Assembly: GCF_040869045.1 (NCBI RefSeq)
Contig: NC_090322.1
Coordinates: forward strand, 82,669,675-82,733,674
Source: Eurosta solidaginis
Taxonomy: Eukaryota; Arthropoda; Insecta; Diptera; Tephritidae
Length of the DNA: 64,000 nt
Direction of reading: 5' to 3'
Part shown: positions 26,961-39,566 of the stretch, one piece after another
How positions within the stretch are numbered: position 1 is the stretch's first letter
Layout: each line of letters opens with the position of its first letter
Translations under genes and position numbers: made by a program
The notes under the pieces: model-generated
What the model was told of the DNA's origin: nothing
What the model saw: the letters and a program-made list of their open reading frames with translations, nothing else
Databases searched by the model: none

Positions 26961-28295
26961 GATCCAGAAATACATCTGTCGGGTACTGTTAATTTATTTA
27001 TATATGCAATACCACTAACAGTATTCCTGCCAAGGGTCCAAGGGCTGTTGATTTCGCCTTGTAGAACTTTTTCATTTTCTTCTACTTAATATGGTAGGTG
27101 TCACACCCATTTTACAAAGTTTTTTCCAAAGTTATATTTTGCGTGAATAAACCAATCCAGTTACCATGTTTCATCCCTTTTTTCGTATTTGGTATAGAAT
27201 TATGGCATTTTTTCATTTTTCGTAATTTTCGATATCGATAAAGTGGGCGTGGTTATGGTCGGATTTCGGCCATTTTTTATACCAAGATAAAGTGAGTTCA
27301 GATAAGTACGTGGGCTAAGTTTAGTAAAGATATATCGGATTTTGCTCAAGTTATTGTGTTAAGGGTCGAGCGGAAGGACAGACGGTGGACTGTGTATAAA
27401 AACTGGGCGTGGCTTCTACCGATTTCGCCCATTTTCACAGAGAACAGTTACCGTCATAGAATCCATGCTCCTACCAAATTTGAGAAGGATTGGTAAATTT
27501 TTGTTCGACTTATGGCAATAAAAGTATTCTAGACAAACTAAATGAAAATGGGCGTGGCCACGCCCATTTTGAAATTTTCTTTTATTTTTATATTTTGTTG
27601 CATCATATCATTACCGGAGTTGAATTTTGACTTAATTTACTTATATACAGTAAAGATATTAAATTTTTTGTTAAAATTTGAATTTTAAAAAAATTTTTTT
27701 TTAAAAGTGGGCGTGTTCTTCATCCAATTTTGCTAATTTTTATTTAACACAAATATAGTAATAGTAGTAACGTTCCTGCCAAATTTCATCATGATATCTT
27801 CAACGACTGCCAAATTACAGCTTGCAAAACTTTTAAATTACCTTCTTGTTAAAGTGGGCGGTGCCACGCCCATTGTCCAAAATCTTACTAATTTTTTATT
27901 CTGCGTCATAACCTCAACCCATCTACCAAGTTTCGTCGCTTTATCTGTCTTTTGTAATGAATTATCGCACTTTTTCAGTTTTTCGAAATTTTCGATATCG
28001 AAAAAGTGGGCGTGGTTATAGTCCGATATCGTTCATTTTAAATAGCGATCTGAGATGAGCGCACAGGAACCTACATACCAAATTTCATCAAGATACCTCA
28101 AAATTTACTCAAATTATCGTGTTAAGGGACGGACGGACGGACGGACGGACGGACATGGCTCAATCAAATTTTTTTTCGATCCTGATTATTTTGATATATG
28201 GAAGTCTATATCTATCTCGATTCCTTTATATATGTACAACCAACCGTTATCCAATCAAACTTAATATACTCTGTGAGCTCTGCTCAACTGAGTAT
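26961..28295 (+). mobile_element. Right (non-tandem) part of composite element
   Basis: No gene is seen here. The stretch contains two diverged copies of one module. Each has a 'cgatatcga'-like box, then 'aagtgggcgtggttat', a 'tttactcaaattatcgtgttaaggg'-like stretch and a purine-rich end (about 27221-27420 and 27990-28155). Between and around them are several 'gggcgtgg' / 'ccacgccca' motifs in both orientations. These CACC-box-like motifs could bind host zinc-finger factors, but nothing here shows that. The part ends with a 3' subterminal inverted repeat. Confidence 0.6.
28127..28154 (+). repeat. (GGAC)7 microsatellite
   Basis: Seven perfect GGAC units lie near the right end of the composite element. 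The paralogous module to the left has only a degenerate 'gcggaaggacagacgg' at the matching place, so this tract expanded after the module duplicated. Confidence 0.9.
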
Positions 28296-31200
28296 AAAAA
28301 CGCAATATGTCAGCTAACGAGGAAGGAGCCGTCGAGTAAACAAAACAAAATGGTTAAAAAAATTCGTACGAGGTATTTATCAGATTTAACTCTAGAATTA
28401 AAGGATATTGAACGAGAAACAACGGTTGAAACCCTTTAAAAACTTTTAATAACTATCTCAAAAATTATTGTTCTGAAGCCAACAACTGCTGAGTGATCTA
28501 CTCAAATTTGTTAAACGAAACGACTTAAGTATTCTAACCATGCTTAACCTTTAGGCCGGTTAGTTTATTTAGAAAAACGCAATATGTAAGCTAACGAGGA
28601 AGGAGCCGTCGAGTAAACAAAACAAAATGGTTAAAAAAATTCGTACGCGGTATTTATCAGATTTAACTCTAGAATTAAAGGATATAGAACTAGAAACAAC
28701 GTTTGAAACCCTTTAAAAACTTTTAATAACTATATCAAAAATTATTGTTCTGAAGCCAACAACTGCTGAGTGATCTACTCAAATTTGTTGAACGAAACGA
28801 CTTAAGTATTCTAACCATGCTTAACCTTTAGGCCGGTATGTTTATTTAGAAAAACGCAATATGTAAGCTAACGAGGAAGGAGCCGTCGAGTAAACAAAAC
28901 AAAATGGTTAAAAAAATTCGCTCGCGGTATTTATCAGTTTTAACTCTAGAATTAAAGGATATAGAACTAGAAACAACGTTTGAAACCATTTAAAAACTTT
29001 TAATAACTATATCAAAAATTATTGTTCTGAAGCCAACAACTGCTGAGTGATCTACTCTAATTTATTAAACGAAACGACTGAAGTATTCTAACCATGCTTA
29101 ACCTTTAGGCCGGTAAGTTTATTTAGAAAAACGCAATATGTCAGCTAACGAGGAAGGAGCCGTCGAGTAAACAAAACAAAATGGTTAAAAAAATTCGTAC
29201 GAGGTATTTATCAGATTTAACTCAAGAATTAAAGGATATTGAACGAGAAACAACGGTTGAAACCCTTTAAAAACTTTTAATAACTATCTCAAAAATTATT
29301 GTTCTGAAGCCAACAACTGCTGAGTGATCTACTCAAATTTGTTAAGCGAAACGGCTTAAGTATTCTAACCATGCTTAACCTTTGGGCCGGTAAGTTTATT
29401 TAGAAAAACGCAATATATAGGCTCCGCGGAGATGGAGCGGTCGCGTAACCCAAACGAATAGGTTAAACAAATTCGTACGCGGGATTTATCAGTTTTAACT
29501 CTAGAATTAAAGGATATAGAACGAGAAACAACGTTTGAAACCCTTTAAAAACTTTTAATAACTATATCAAAAATTATTGTTCTGAAACCAACAACTGCTG
29601 ATTGATCTACTCAAATTTGTTGAACGAAATGACTTAAGTATTCTAACCATGCTTAACCTTTAGGCCGGTAAGTTTATTTAGAAAAACGCAATATGTAAGC
29701 TAACGAGGAAGGAGCCGTCGAGTAAACAAAACAAAATGGTTAAAAAAATTCGTACGCGGTATTTATCAGGATTTAACTCTAGAATTAAAGGATATAGAAC
29801 TAGAAACAACGTTTGAAACCCTTTAAAAACTTTTAATAACTATATCAAAAATTATTGTTCTGAAGCCAACAACTGCTGAGTGATCTACTCAAATTTGTTG
29901 AACGAAACAACTTAAGTATTCTATCCATGCTTAACCTTTAGGCCGGTATGTTTATTTAGAAAAACGCAATATGTAAGCTAACGAGGAAGGAGCCGTGGAG
30001 TAAACAAAACAAAATGGTTAAAACAATTCGTATGCGGTATATATCAGTTTTAACTCTAGAATTAAAGGATATAGAACGAGAAACAACGTTTGAAACCCTT
30101 TAAAAACTTGTAGTAACTATATCAAAAATTATTGTTCTGAAGCTAACAACTGCTGAGTGAACTACTCAAATTTGTTGAGCAAAACGACTTAAGTATTCAA
30201 ACCATGCTTAACCTTTAGGCCGGTAAGTTTATTTAGAAAAACGCAATATGTAAGCTAACGAGGAAGGAGCCGTCGAGTAAACAAAACAAAATGGTTAAAC
30301 AAATTCGTACGCGGTATTTATCAGATTTAACTCTAGAATTAAAGGATATAGAACTAGAAACAACGTTTGAAACCCTTTAAAAACTTGTAGTAACTATATC
30401 GAAAATTATTGTTGTGAAGCTAACAACTGCTGAGTGAACTACTCAAATTTGTTGAGCAAAACGACTTAAGTATTCTAACCATGCTTAACCTTTATGCCGG
30501 TAAGTATATTTAGAAAAACGCAATATGTAAGCTAACGAGGAAGGAGCGATCGAGTAACCCAAACGAATGGGTTAAAAAAATCCGTACGCAGTTTTTATCA
30601 TATTTAGCTCTAATATTAAAGGATATAGAACGAGAAACAACGTATGAAAACCTTTAAAAATTTTAATAACTGAAGCTAACAACTGCTGAGTGATCTAAGG
30701 AAGGAGCGGTCGAGTAACCCAAATGAATGGCTTAAAAAATTCGTACGCAGTTTATATCATATTTAGCTCTCATATTAAAGGATATAGAACGAGAAACAAC
30801 GTTTGAAACCTTTTAAAAACTTTTAATAACTATACAAAAATTATTGTTCTGAAGCCAACAACTGCTGAGTGATCTAGTCAAATATGTTGAACGAAACGAT
30901 TTAAGTATTCTAACCATGCTTAACCTTTAGGCCGGTAAGTTTATTTAGAAAAACGCAATATGTAAGCTAACGAGGAAGGAGCCGTTGACTAAACAAAACA
31001 AAATGGTAAAAAAAATTCGTACGCGGTATTTATCAGATTTAACTCTCTAATTAAAGGATATAGAACGAGAAACAACGTTTGAAACCCTTTAAAAACTTTT
31101 AATAACTATATCAAAAATTATTGTTCTGAAGCTAATTACTGCTGCGACGTATGCGGTATTTATCAGTTTTAACTCTAGAATTGAAGGACATAGAACGAGA

Positions 31201-34200
31201 AACAACGTTTGAAACCCTTTAAAAACTTTTAATAACTATAACAAAAATTATTGTTCTGAAGCCAACAACTGCTGAGTGATTTACTCAAATTTGTTAAACG
31301 AAACGACTTAAGTATTCTAACCATGCTTAACCTTTAGGCCGGTAAGTTTATTTAGAAAAACGCAATATGTAAGCTAACGAGGAAGGAGCCGTCGAGTAAC
31401 CCAAACGAATGGGTTAAAAAAATTCGTACGCAGTTTTTATCATATTTAGCTCTAATATTAAAGGATATAGAACGAGAAACAACGTATGAAACCCTTTAAA
31501 AACTTTTAATAACTATATCAATAATTATTGTTCTGAAGCTAACAACTGCTGAGTGATCTAAGGAAGGAGCGGTCGAGTAACCCAAACGAATGGCTTAAAA
31601 ATTTCGTACGCAGTTTTTATCATATTTAGCTCTCATATTAAAGGATATATAATGAGAAACAACGTTTGAAACCCTTTAAAAACTTTTAATAACTATACAA
31701 AAATTATTGTTCTGAAGCCAACAACTGCTGAGTGATCTACTCAAATTTGTTGAACGAAACGACTTAAGTATTCTAACCATGCTTAACCTTTAGGCCGGTA
31801 AGTTTATTTAGAAAAACGCAATATGTAAGCTAACGAGGAAGGAGCCGTCCAGTAAACAAACCAAAATGGTTAGAAAATTCGTACGCGGTATTTATCAGTT
31901 TAAACTCTAGAATTAAAGGATATAGAACGAGAAAAAACGTTTGAAACCCTTTAAAAACTTTTAATAACTATATCAACAATTTTTGTTCTGAAGCCAACAA
32001 CTGCTGAGTGATCTACTCTAATTTGTTAAACGAAACGACTTAAGTATTCTAACCATGCTTAACCTTTAGGCCGGTAAGTTTATTTAGAAAAACGCAATAT
32101 GTAAGCTAACGTGGAAGGAGCCGTCGAGTAAACAAAACAAAATGGTTAAAAAAATTCGTACGTGGTATTTATCAGTTTTACCTCTAGAATTAAAGGATAT
32201 AGAACGAAAAAACAACTTTTAATAACTATACAAAAATTATTGTTCTGAAGCCAACAACTGCTGAGTGATCTACTCAAATTTGTTGAACGAAACGACTTAA
32301 GTATTCTAACCATGCTTAACCTTTAGGCCGGTAAGTTTATTTAGAAAAACGCAATATGTAAGCTAACGAGGAAGGAGCCGTCGAGTAAACAAAACAAAAT
32401 GGTTAAAAAAAATTCGTACGCGGTATTTATCAGTTTTAACTCTAGAATTAAAGGATATAGAACGAAAAAACAACGTTTGAAACCCTTTAAAAACTTTTAA
32501 TAACTATACCAAAAATTATTGTTCTGAAGCCAACAACTGCTGAGTGATCTACTCTTATTTGTTAAAGGAAACGACTTAAGTATTCTAACCATGATTAACC
32601 TTTAGGCCGTTAAGTTTATATAGAAAAACGCAATATGTAAGCTAACGAAGAAGGAGTCGTCGAGTAAAAAAAACAAAATGGTTAAAAAAATTCGTACGCG
32701 GTATTTATCAGATTTAACTCGAGAATTAAAGGATATAGAACTAGAAACAACGTTTGAAACCCTTTAAAAACTTTTAATAACTATACAAAAATTATTGTTC
32801 TGAAGCCAACAACTGCTGAGTGATCTAGTCAAATATGTTGAACGAAACGATTTAAGTATTCTAACCATGCTTAACCTTTAGGCCGGTAAGTTTATTTAGA
32901 AAAACGCAATATGTAAGCTAACGAGGAAGGAGCCGTTGACTAAACAAAACAAAATGGTAAAAAAAATTCGTACGCGGTATTTATCAGATTTAACTCTCTA
33001 ATTAAAGGATATAGAACGAGAAAAAACGTTTGAAACCCTTTAAAAACTTTTAATAACTATATCAAAAATTTTTGTTCTGAAGCCAACAACTGCTGAGTGA
33101 TCTACTCTAATTTGTTAAACGAAACGACTTAAGTATTCTAACCATGCTTAACCTTTAGGCCGGTAAGTTTATTTAGAAAAACGCAATATGTAAGCTAACG
33201 AGGAAGGAGCCGTCGAGTAAACAAAACAAAATGGTTAAAAAAAATTCGTACGCGGTATTTATCAGTTTTAACTCTAGAATTAAAGGATATAGAACGAAAA
33301 AACAACGTTTGAAACCCTTTAAAAACTTTTAATAACTATACCAAAAATTATTGTTCTGAAGCCAACAACTGCTGAGTGATCTACTCTTATTTGTTAAAGG
33401 AAACGACTTAAGTATTCTAACCATGATTAACCTTTAGGCCGTTAAGTTTATATAGAAAAACGCAATATGTAAGCTAACGAAGAAGGAGTCGTCGAGTAAA
33501 AAAAACAAAATGGTTAAAAAAATTCGTACGCGGTATTTATCAGATTTAACTCGAGAATTAAAGGATATAGAACTAGAAACAACGTTTGAAACCCTTTAAA
33601 AACTTTAAATAACTATATAAAAAATTATTGTTCTGAAGCCAACAACTGCTGAGTGATCTACTCAAATTTGTTGAACGAAACGACTTAAGTATTCTCACCA
33701 TGCTTAACCTTTAGGCCGGTAAGTTTATTTAGAAAAACGCAATATGTAGGCTACACGGGAATGGAGCGGTCGAGTAACCCTGTAAGCTAACGAGGAAGGA
33801 GCCGTCGAGTAAACAAAACAAAATGGTTAAAAAAATTCGTACGCGGTATTTATCAGTTTTAACTCTAGAATTAAAGGATATATAACGAGAAACAACGTTT
33901 GAAACCATTTAAAAACTTTTAATAACTATATCAAAAATTATTGTTCTGAAGCCAACAACTGCTGAGTGATCTACTCAAATTTGTTGAACGAAACGACTTA
34001 AGTATTCTAACCATGCTTACCCTTTAAGCCGGTAAGTTTATTTAGAAAAACGCAATATGTAGGCTACACTGGAATGGAGCAGTCGAATAACCCAAACGAA
34101 TGGGTTAAAAAAATTCGTACGCAGTTTTTGTCATAGTTAGCTCTAAAACTAAAGGTATAGAACGCGAAACAACGTTTGAAACCCTTTAAAAAGTTTTAAT

Positions 34201-37200
34201 AACTATATCAAAAATTATTGTTCTGAAGCTAACTACTGCTGCGACGTATGCGGTATTATCAGTTTTAACTCTAGAATTGAAGGACATACAACGAGAAACA
34301 ACGTTTGAAACCCTTTCAATACTTTTAATAAGTATAACAAAAATTATTGTTCTGAAGCCAACAACTGCTGAGTGATCTACTTAAATTTGTTAAACGAAAT
34401 GACTTAAGTATTCTAACCTTGCTTAACCTTTAGGCCGGTAAGTTTATTTAGAAAAACGCAATATGTAAGCTAACGAGGAAGGAGCCGTCGAGTAAACAAA
34501 ACAAAATGGTTAAAAAAATTCGTACGCGGTATTTATCAGATTTAACTCGAGAATTAAAGGATATAGAACTAGAAACAACGTTTGAAACCCTTTGAAAACT
34601 TTAAATAACTATATCAAAAATTATTGTTCTGAAGCCAACAACTTCTGAGTGATCTACTCAAATTTGTTAAACGAAACGACTTAAGTATTCTAACCATGCT
34701 TAACCTTTAGGCCGGTAAGTTTATTTAGAAAAACGCAATATGTAAGCTAACGAGGAAGGAGTAAACAAAACAAAATGGTTAAAAAAATTCGTTCGCGGTA
34801 TTTATCAGATTTAACTCTAGAATTAAAGGATATAGAACGAGAAACAACGTTTGAAACCCTTTAAAAACTTTTAACAACTATATCAAAAATTATTGTTCTG
34901 AAGCCAACAACTGCTGAGTGATCTACTCAAATTTGTTGAACGAAACGACTTAAGTATTCTAACCATGCTTACCCTTTAGGCCGGTAAGTTTATTTAGAAA
35001 AATGCAATATGTAAGCTAACGAGGAAGGAGCCGTCGAGTAAACAAAACAAAATGGTTAAAAAAATTCGTACGCGGTATTTATCTGATTTAACTCTAGAAT
35101 TAAAGGATATAGAACTAGAAACAACCTTTGAAACCTTTTAAAAACTTTAAATAACTATATCAAAAATTATTGTTCTGAAACCAACAACTGCTGAGTGATC
35201 TACTCAAATTTGTTGAACGAAACGACTTAAGTATTCTAACCATGCTTAACCTTTAGGCGGGTAAGTTTATTTAGAAAAACGCAATATGTAGGCTACACTG
35301 GAATGGAGCAGTCGAGTAACCCAAACGAATGTGTTAAAAAAATTCGTACGCATTTTTATCATATTTAGCTCTAAAATTAAAGGTATAGAACGCGAAACAA
35401 CGTTTGAAACCCTTTAAAAAGTTTTAATAACTATATCAAAAATTATTGTTCTGAAGCTAACTACTGCTGCGACGTATGCGGTATTATCAGTTTTAACTCT
35501 AGAATTGAAGGACATAGAACGAGAAACAACGTTTGAAACCCTTTCAATACTTTTAATAACTATAACAAAAATTATTGTTCTGAAGCCAACAACTGCTGAG
35601 TGATCTACTTAAATTTGTTAAACGAAATGACTTAAGTATTCTAACCATGCTTAACTTTTAGGCCGGTAAGTTTATTTAGAAAAACGCAATATGTAAGCTA
35701 ACGAGGAAGGAGCCGTCGAGTAAACAAAACAAAATGGTTAAAAAAATTCGTACGCGGTATTTATCAGATTTAACTCGAGAATTAAAGGATATAGAACTAG
35801 AAACAACGTTTGAAACCCTTTAAAAACTTTAAATAACTATATCAAAAATTATTGTTCTGAAGCCAACAACTGCTGAGTGATCTACTCTAATTTGTTAAAC
35901 GAAACGACTTAAGTATTCTAACCATGCTTAACCTTTAGGCCGGTAAGTTTATTTAGAAAAACGCAATATGTAAGCTAACGAGGAGCAGCCGTCGAGTAAA
36001 CAAAACAAAATGGTAAAAAAAATTCGTACGCGGTATTTATCTGATTTAACTCTAGAATTAAAGGATATAGAACTAGAAACAACGTTTGAAACCCTTTAAA
36101 AACTTTAAATAACTATATCAAAAATTATTGTTCTGAAGCCAACAACTGCTGAGTGATCTACTCAAATTTGTTAAACGAAATGACTTAAGTATTCTAACCA
36201 TGCTTAACCTTTAGGCCGGTAAGTTTATTTAGAAAAACGCAATATGTAAGCTAACGAGGAAGGAGTAAACAAAACAAAATGGTTAAAAAAATTCGTACGC
36301 GGTATTTATCAGATTTAACTCTAGAATTAAAGGATATAGAACGAGAAACAACGTTTGAAACCCTTTAAAAACTTTTAATAACTATATCAAAAATTATTGT
36401 TCTGAAGCCAACAACTGCTGAGTGATCTACTCAAATTTGTTGAACGAAACGACTTAAGTATTCTAACCATGCTTACCCTTTAAGCCGGTAAGTTTATTTA
36501 GAAAAATGCAATATGTAAGCTAACGAGGAAGGAGCCGTCGAGTAAAGAAAACAAAATGGTTAAAAAAATTCGTACGCGGTATTTATCTGACTTAACTCTA
36601 GAATTAAAGGATATAGAACTAGAAACAACGTTTGAAACCCTTTAAAAACTTTAAATAACTATATCAAAAATTATTGTTCTGAAGCCAACAACTGCTGAGT
36701 GATCTACTCAAATTTGTTGAACGAAACGACTTAAGTATTCTAACCATGCTTAACCTTTAGGCCGGTAAGTTTATTTAGAAAAACGCAATATGTAGGCTAC
36801 ACGGGAATGGAGCGGTCGAGTAACCCTGTAAGCTAACAAGGAAGGAGCCGTCGAGTAAACAAAACAAAATGGTTAAAAAAATTCGTACGCGGTATTTATC
36901 AGTTTTAACTCTAGAATTAAAGGATATATAACGAGAAACAACGTTTGAAACCATTTAAAAACTTTTAATAACTATATCAAAAATTATTGTTCTGAAGCCA
37001 ACAACTGCTGAGTGATCTACTCAAATTTGTTAAACGAAATGACTTAAGTATTCTAACCATGCTTAACCTTTAGGCCGGTAAGTTTATTTAGAAAAACGCA
37101 ATATGTAAGCTAACGAGGAAGGAGCCGTCGAGTAAACAAAACAAAATGGTTAAAAAAATTCGTACGCGGTATTTATCAGATTTAACTCGAGAATTAAAGG

Positions 37201-39350
37201 ATATAGAACTAGAAACAACGTTTGAAATTTCAATACTTTTAATAACTATAACAAAAATTATTGTTCTGAAGCCAACAACTGCTGAGTGATGTACTCAAAT
37301 TTGTTGAACGAAACGACTTAAGTATTCTAACCATGCTTACCCTTTAGGCCGGTAAGTTTATTTAGAAAAATGCAATATGTAAGCTAACGAGGAAGGAGCC
37401 GTCGAGTAAAGAAAACAAAATGGTTAAAAAAATTCGTACGCGGTATTTATCTGATTTAACTCTAGAATTAAAGGATATAGAACTAGAAACAACGTTTGAA
37501 ACCCTTTAAAAACTTTAAATAACTATATCAAAAATTATTGTTCTAAAGCCAACAACTGCTGAGTGATCTACTCAAGTTTGTTGAACGAAACGACTTAAGT
37601 ATTCTAACCATGCTTAACCTTTAGGCCGGTAAGTTTATTTAGAAAAACGCAATATGTAGGCTACACGGGAATGGAGCGGTGGAGTAACCCTGTAAGCTAA
37701 CAAGGAAGGAGCCGTCGAGTAAACAAAACAAAATGGTTAAAAAAATTCGTACGCGGTATTTATCAGTTTTAACTCTAGAATTAAAGGATATATAACGAGA
37801 AACAACGTTTGAAACCATTTAAAAACTTTTAATAACTATATCAAAAATTATTGTTCTGAAGCCAACAACTGCTGAGTGATGTACTCAAATTTGTTGAACG
37901 AAACGACTTAAGTATTCTAACCATGCTTACCCTTTAGGCCGGTAAGTTTATTTAGAAAAATGCAATATGTAAGCTAACGAGGAAGGAGCCGTCGAGTAAA
38001 GAAAACAAAATGGTTAAAAAAATTCGTACGCGGTATTTATCTGATTTAACTCTAGAATTAAAGGATATAGAACTAGAAACAACGTTTGAAACCCTTTAAA
38101 AACTTTAAATAACTATATCAAAAATTATTGTTCTAAAGCCAACAACTGCTGAGTGATCTACTCAAATTTGTTGAACGAAACGACTTAAGTATTCTAACAA
38201 TGCTTAACCTTTAGGCCGGTAAGTTTATTTAGAAAAACGCAATATGTAAGCTAACGAGGAAAGAGCCGTCGAGTAAACAAAACAAAATGGTTAAAAAAAT
38301 TCGTGCGCAGTATTTATCAGTTTTAACTCTAGAATTAAAGGATATATAACCAGAAACAACGTTTGAAACCATTTAAAAACTTTTAATAACTATATCAAAA
38401 ATTATTGTTCTGAAGCCAACAACTGCTGAGTGATCTACTCAAATTTGTTAAACGAAATGACTTAAGTATTCTAACCATGTTTACCCTTTAGGCCGGTAAG
38501 TTTATTTAGAAAAATGCAATATGTAAGCTAATGAGGAAGGAGCCGTCGAGTAAAGAAAACGAAATTGTTAAAAAAATTCATACGCGGTATTTATCTGATT
38601 TAACTCTAGAATTAAAGGATATAGAACTAGAAACAACGTTTGAAACCCTTTAAAAACTTTAAATAACTATATCAAAAATTATTGTTCTGAAGCTAACAAC
38701 TGCTGAGTGATCTACTCAAATTTGTTGAACGAAACGACTTAAGTATTCTAACCATGCTTAACCTTTAGGCCGGTAAGTTTATTTAGAAAAACGCAATATG
38801 TAGGCTACACTGGAAGGGAGCAGTCGAATAACCCAAACGAATGGGTTAAAAAAATTCGTACGCAGTTTTTATCATATCTAGCTCTAAAATTAAAGGTATA
38901 GAACGCGAAACAACGTTTGAAACCCTTTAAAAAGTTTTAATAACTATATCAAAAATTATTGTTCTGAAGCTAACTACTGCTGCGACGTATGCGGTATTAT
39001 CAGTTTTAACTCTAGAATTGAAGGACATAGAACGAGAAACAGCGTTTGAAACCCTTTAAAAACTTTAAATAACTATATCAAAAATTATTGTTCTGAAGCC
39101 AACAACTGCTGAGTGATCTACTCAAATTTGTTAAACGAAATGACTTAAGTATTCTAACCATGCTTAACCTTTAGGCCGGTAAGTTTATTTAGAAAAACGC
39201 AATATGTAAGCTAACGAGGAAGGAGCCGTCGAGTAAACAAAACAAAATGGTTAAAAAAATTCGTACGCGGTATTTATCAGATTTAACTCGAGAATTAAAG
39301 GATATAGAACTAGAAACAACGTTTGAAACCCTTTAAAAACTTTAAATAAC
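28296..39350 (+). repeat. Satellite array II, mixed A/B and truncated monomers
   Basis: The ~277-bp satellite continues in the same orientation. This part is more heterogeneous than array I. Shortened monomers about 97 bp shorter join 'gtgatcta' directly to 'aggaaggagcgg' (30694, 31557). Others join 'actgctg' to 'cgacgtatgcgg' (31144, 34241, 35469, 38982). B/A hybrids join 'gagtaaccc' to 'tgtaagctaac' (33780, 36828, 37689). Local higher-order periods include 832 bp (marker 'ggccgttaag' at 32605 and 33437), 864 bp ('tgtaggctac' at 36791 and 37655) and 1951 bp ('gtcaaatatg' at 30877 and 32828). It ends exactly at the ATAAC target of the next element. Confidence 0.95.
28627..28716 (+). other. 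29-codon ORF in an A-type monomer (example copy)
   Basis: A-type monomers read from an ATG in the context 'acaaaATGG' through 29 codons to TAA. The context matches the insect start consensus, with A at -3 and G at +4. The predicted peptide starts MVKKIRTRYLSDL and continues with a charged, helix-like stretch (LELKDIE). Another intact copy is at 28350-28439, and the upstream frame is open for roughly 19 more codons. Many copies keep it, but others break it: an 'attataggat' stop variant, a six-A variant that shifts the frame, and all B monomers. It could be a relic of a coding ancestor, a translated satellite peptide, or chance spread by amplification. No function is claimed. Confidence 0.3.
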
Positions 39351-39529
39351 TCAAGGGTTATCTACTTATAATAAATATACCTTGTTAAATTTAAAAGTTT
39401 ATTATTTTAAGATTGTTTATGGTTAATTATCAAAAATTTTAAATATTTTCAGTCATCAAAAATATATTTTAAAGTAAATAAATTTTAAATAAATTACCAA
39501 AGTTATATAGAAAATTATAATTTTCTATA
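39351..39529 (+). repeat. 5' LTR of the LRR-carrying element
   Basis: 179 bp, very AT-rich, from 'tcaagggttatctac' to 'tataattttctata'. It matches the 3' LTR except for the first bases (tca against tgt), one substitution near 39483 and a 'taccaaag' / 'tatcaaaag' difference near 39495. The palindromic 'ataattttctata' end may be the integrase site. Confidence 0.88.
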
Positions 39530-39531
39530 TC

Positions 39532-39544
39532 TGGCGATCCTACC
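39532..39544 (+). promoter_or_regulatory. Candidate tRNA primer-binding site
   Basis: 'tggcgatcctacc' starts two bases after the 5' LTR. Its reverse complement ends in CCA, as a tRNA 3' end should. The placement is right for a minus-strand primer-binding site. I have not matched it to a particular tRNA. Confidence 0.6.
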
Positions 39545-39566
39545 AACAATCCTTCTGACTTTCTGA

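Larger units (their letters stand above)
25201..28295 (+). mobile_element. Unclassified composite repeat element with internal minisatellite
   Basis: A 3.1-kb block with no similarity to the satellite interrupts a monomer between 'tttatttagaa' and 'aaaaacgcaatatg'. It has a 5' hairpin, an internal tandem array of about 13 units of about 127 bp, a 1.3-kb non-tandem right part and subterminal inverted repeats. The left one is 25243-25257; the right one, 28276-28293, carries a 3-bp insertion. I find no transposase, helicase or reverse transcriptase. I recall near-identical sequence as a high-copy repeat in higher flies (tephritids and relatives), but I do not know its class. A second copy begins at 63763 with the same junction. 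It is probably non-autonomous; the mechanism is unknown. Confidence 0.75.

Noticed and set aside
27791..28021. 76-codon open frame in the right part of the composite element
   Set aside because: Composition follows the low-complexity background, there is no recognisable motif, and the element's other module copy does not preserve it.
28119..28439. 106-codon open frame crossing from the composite element into the satellite
   Set aside because: It is a chance fusion of the element's right end with the short monomer ORF; it spans an insertion junction and starts in a microsatellite.
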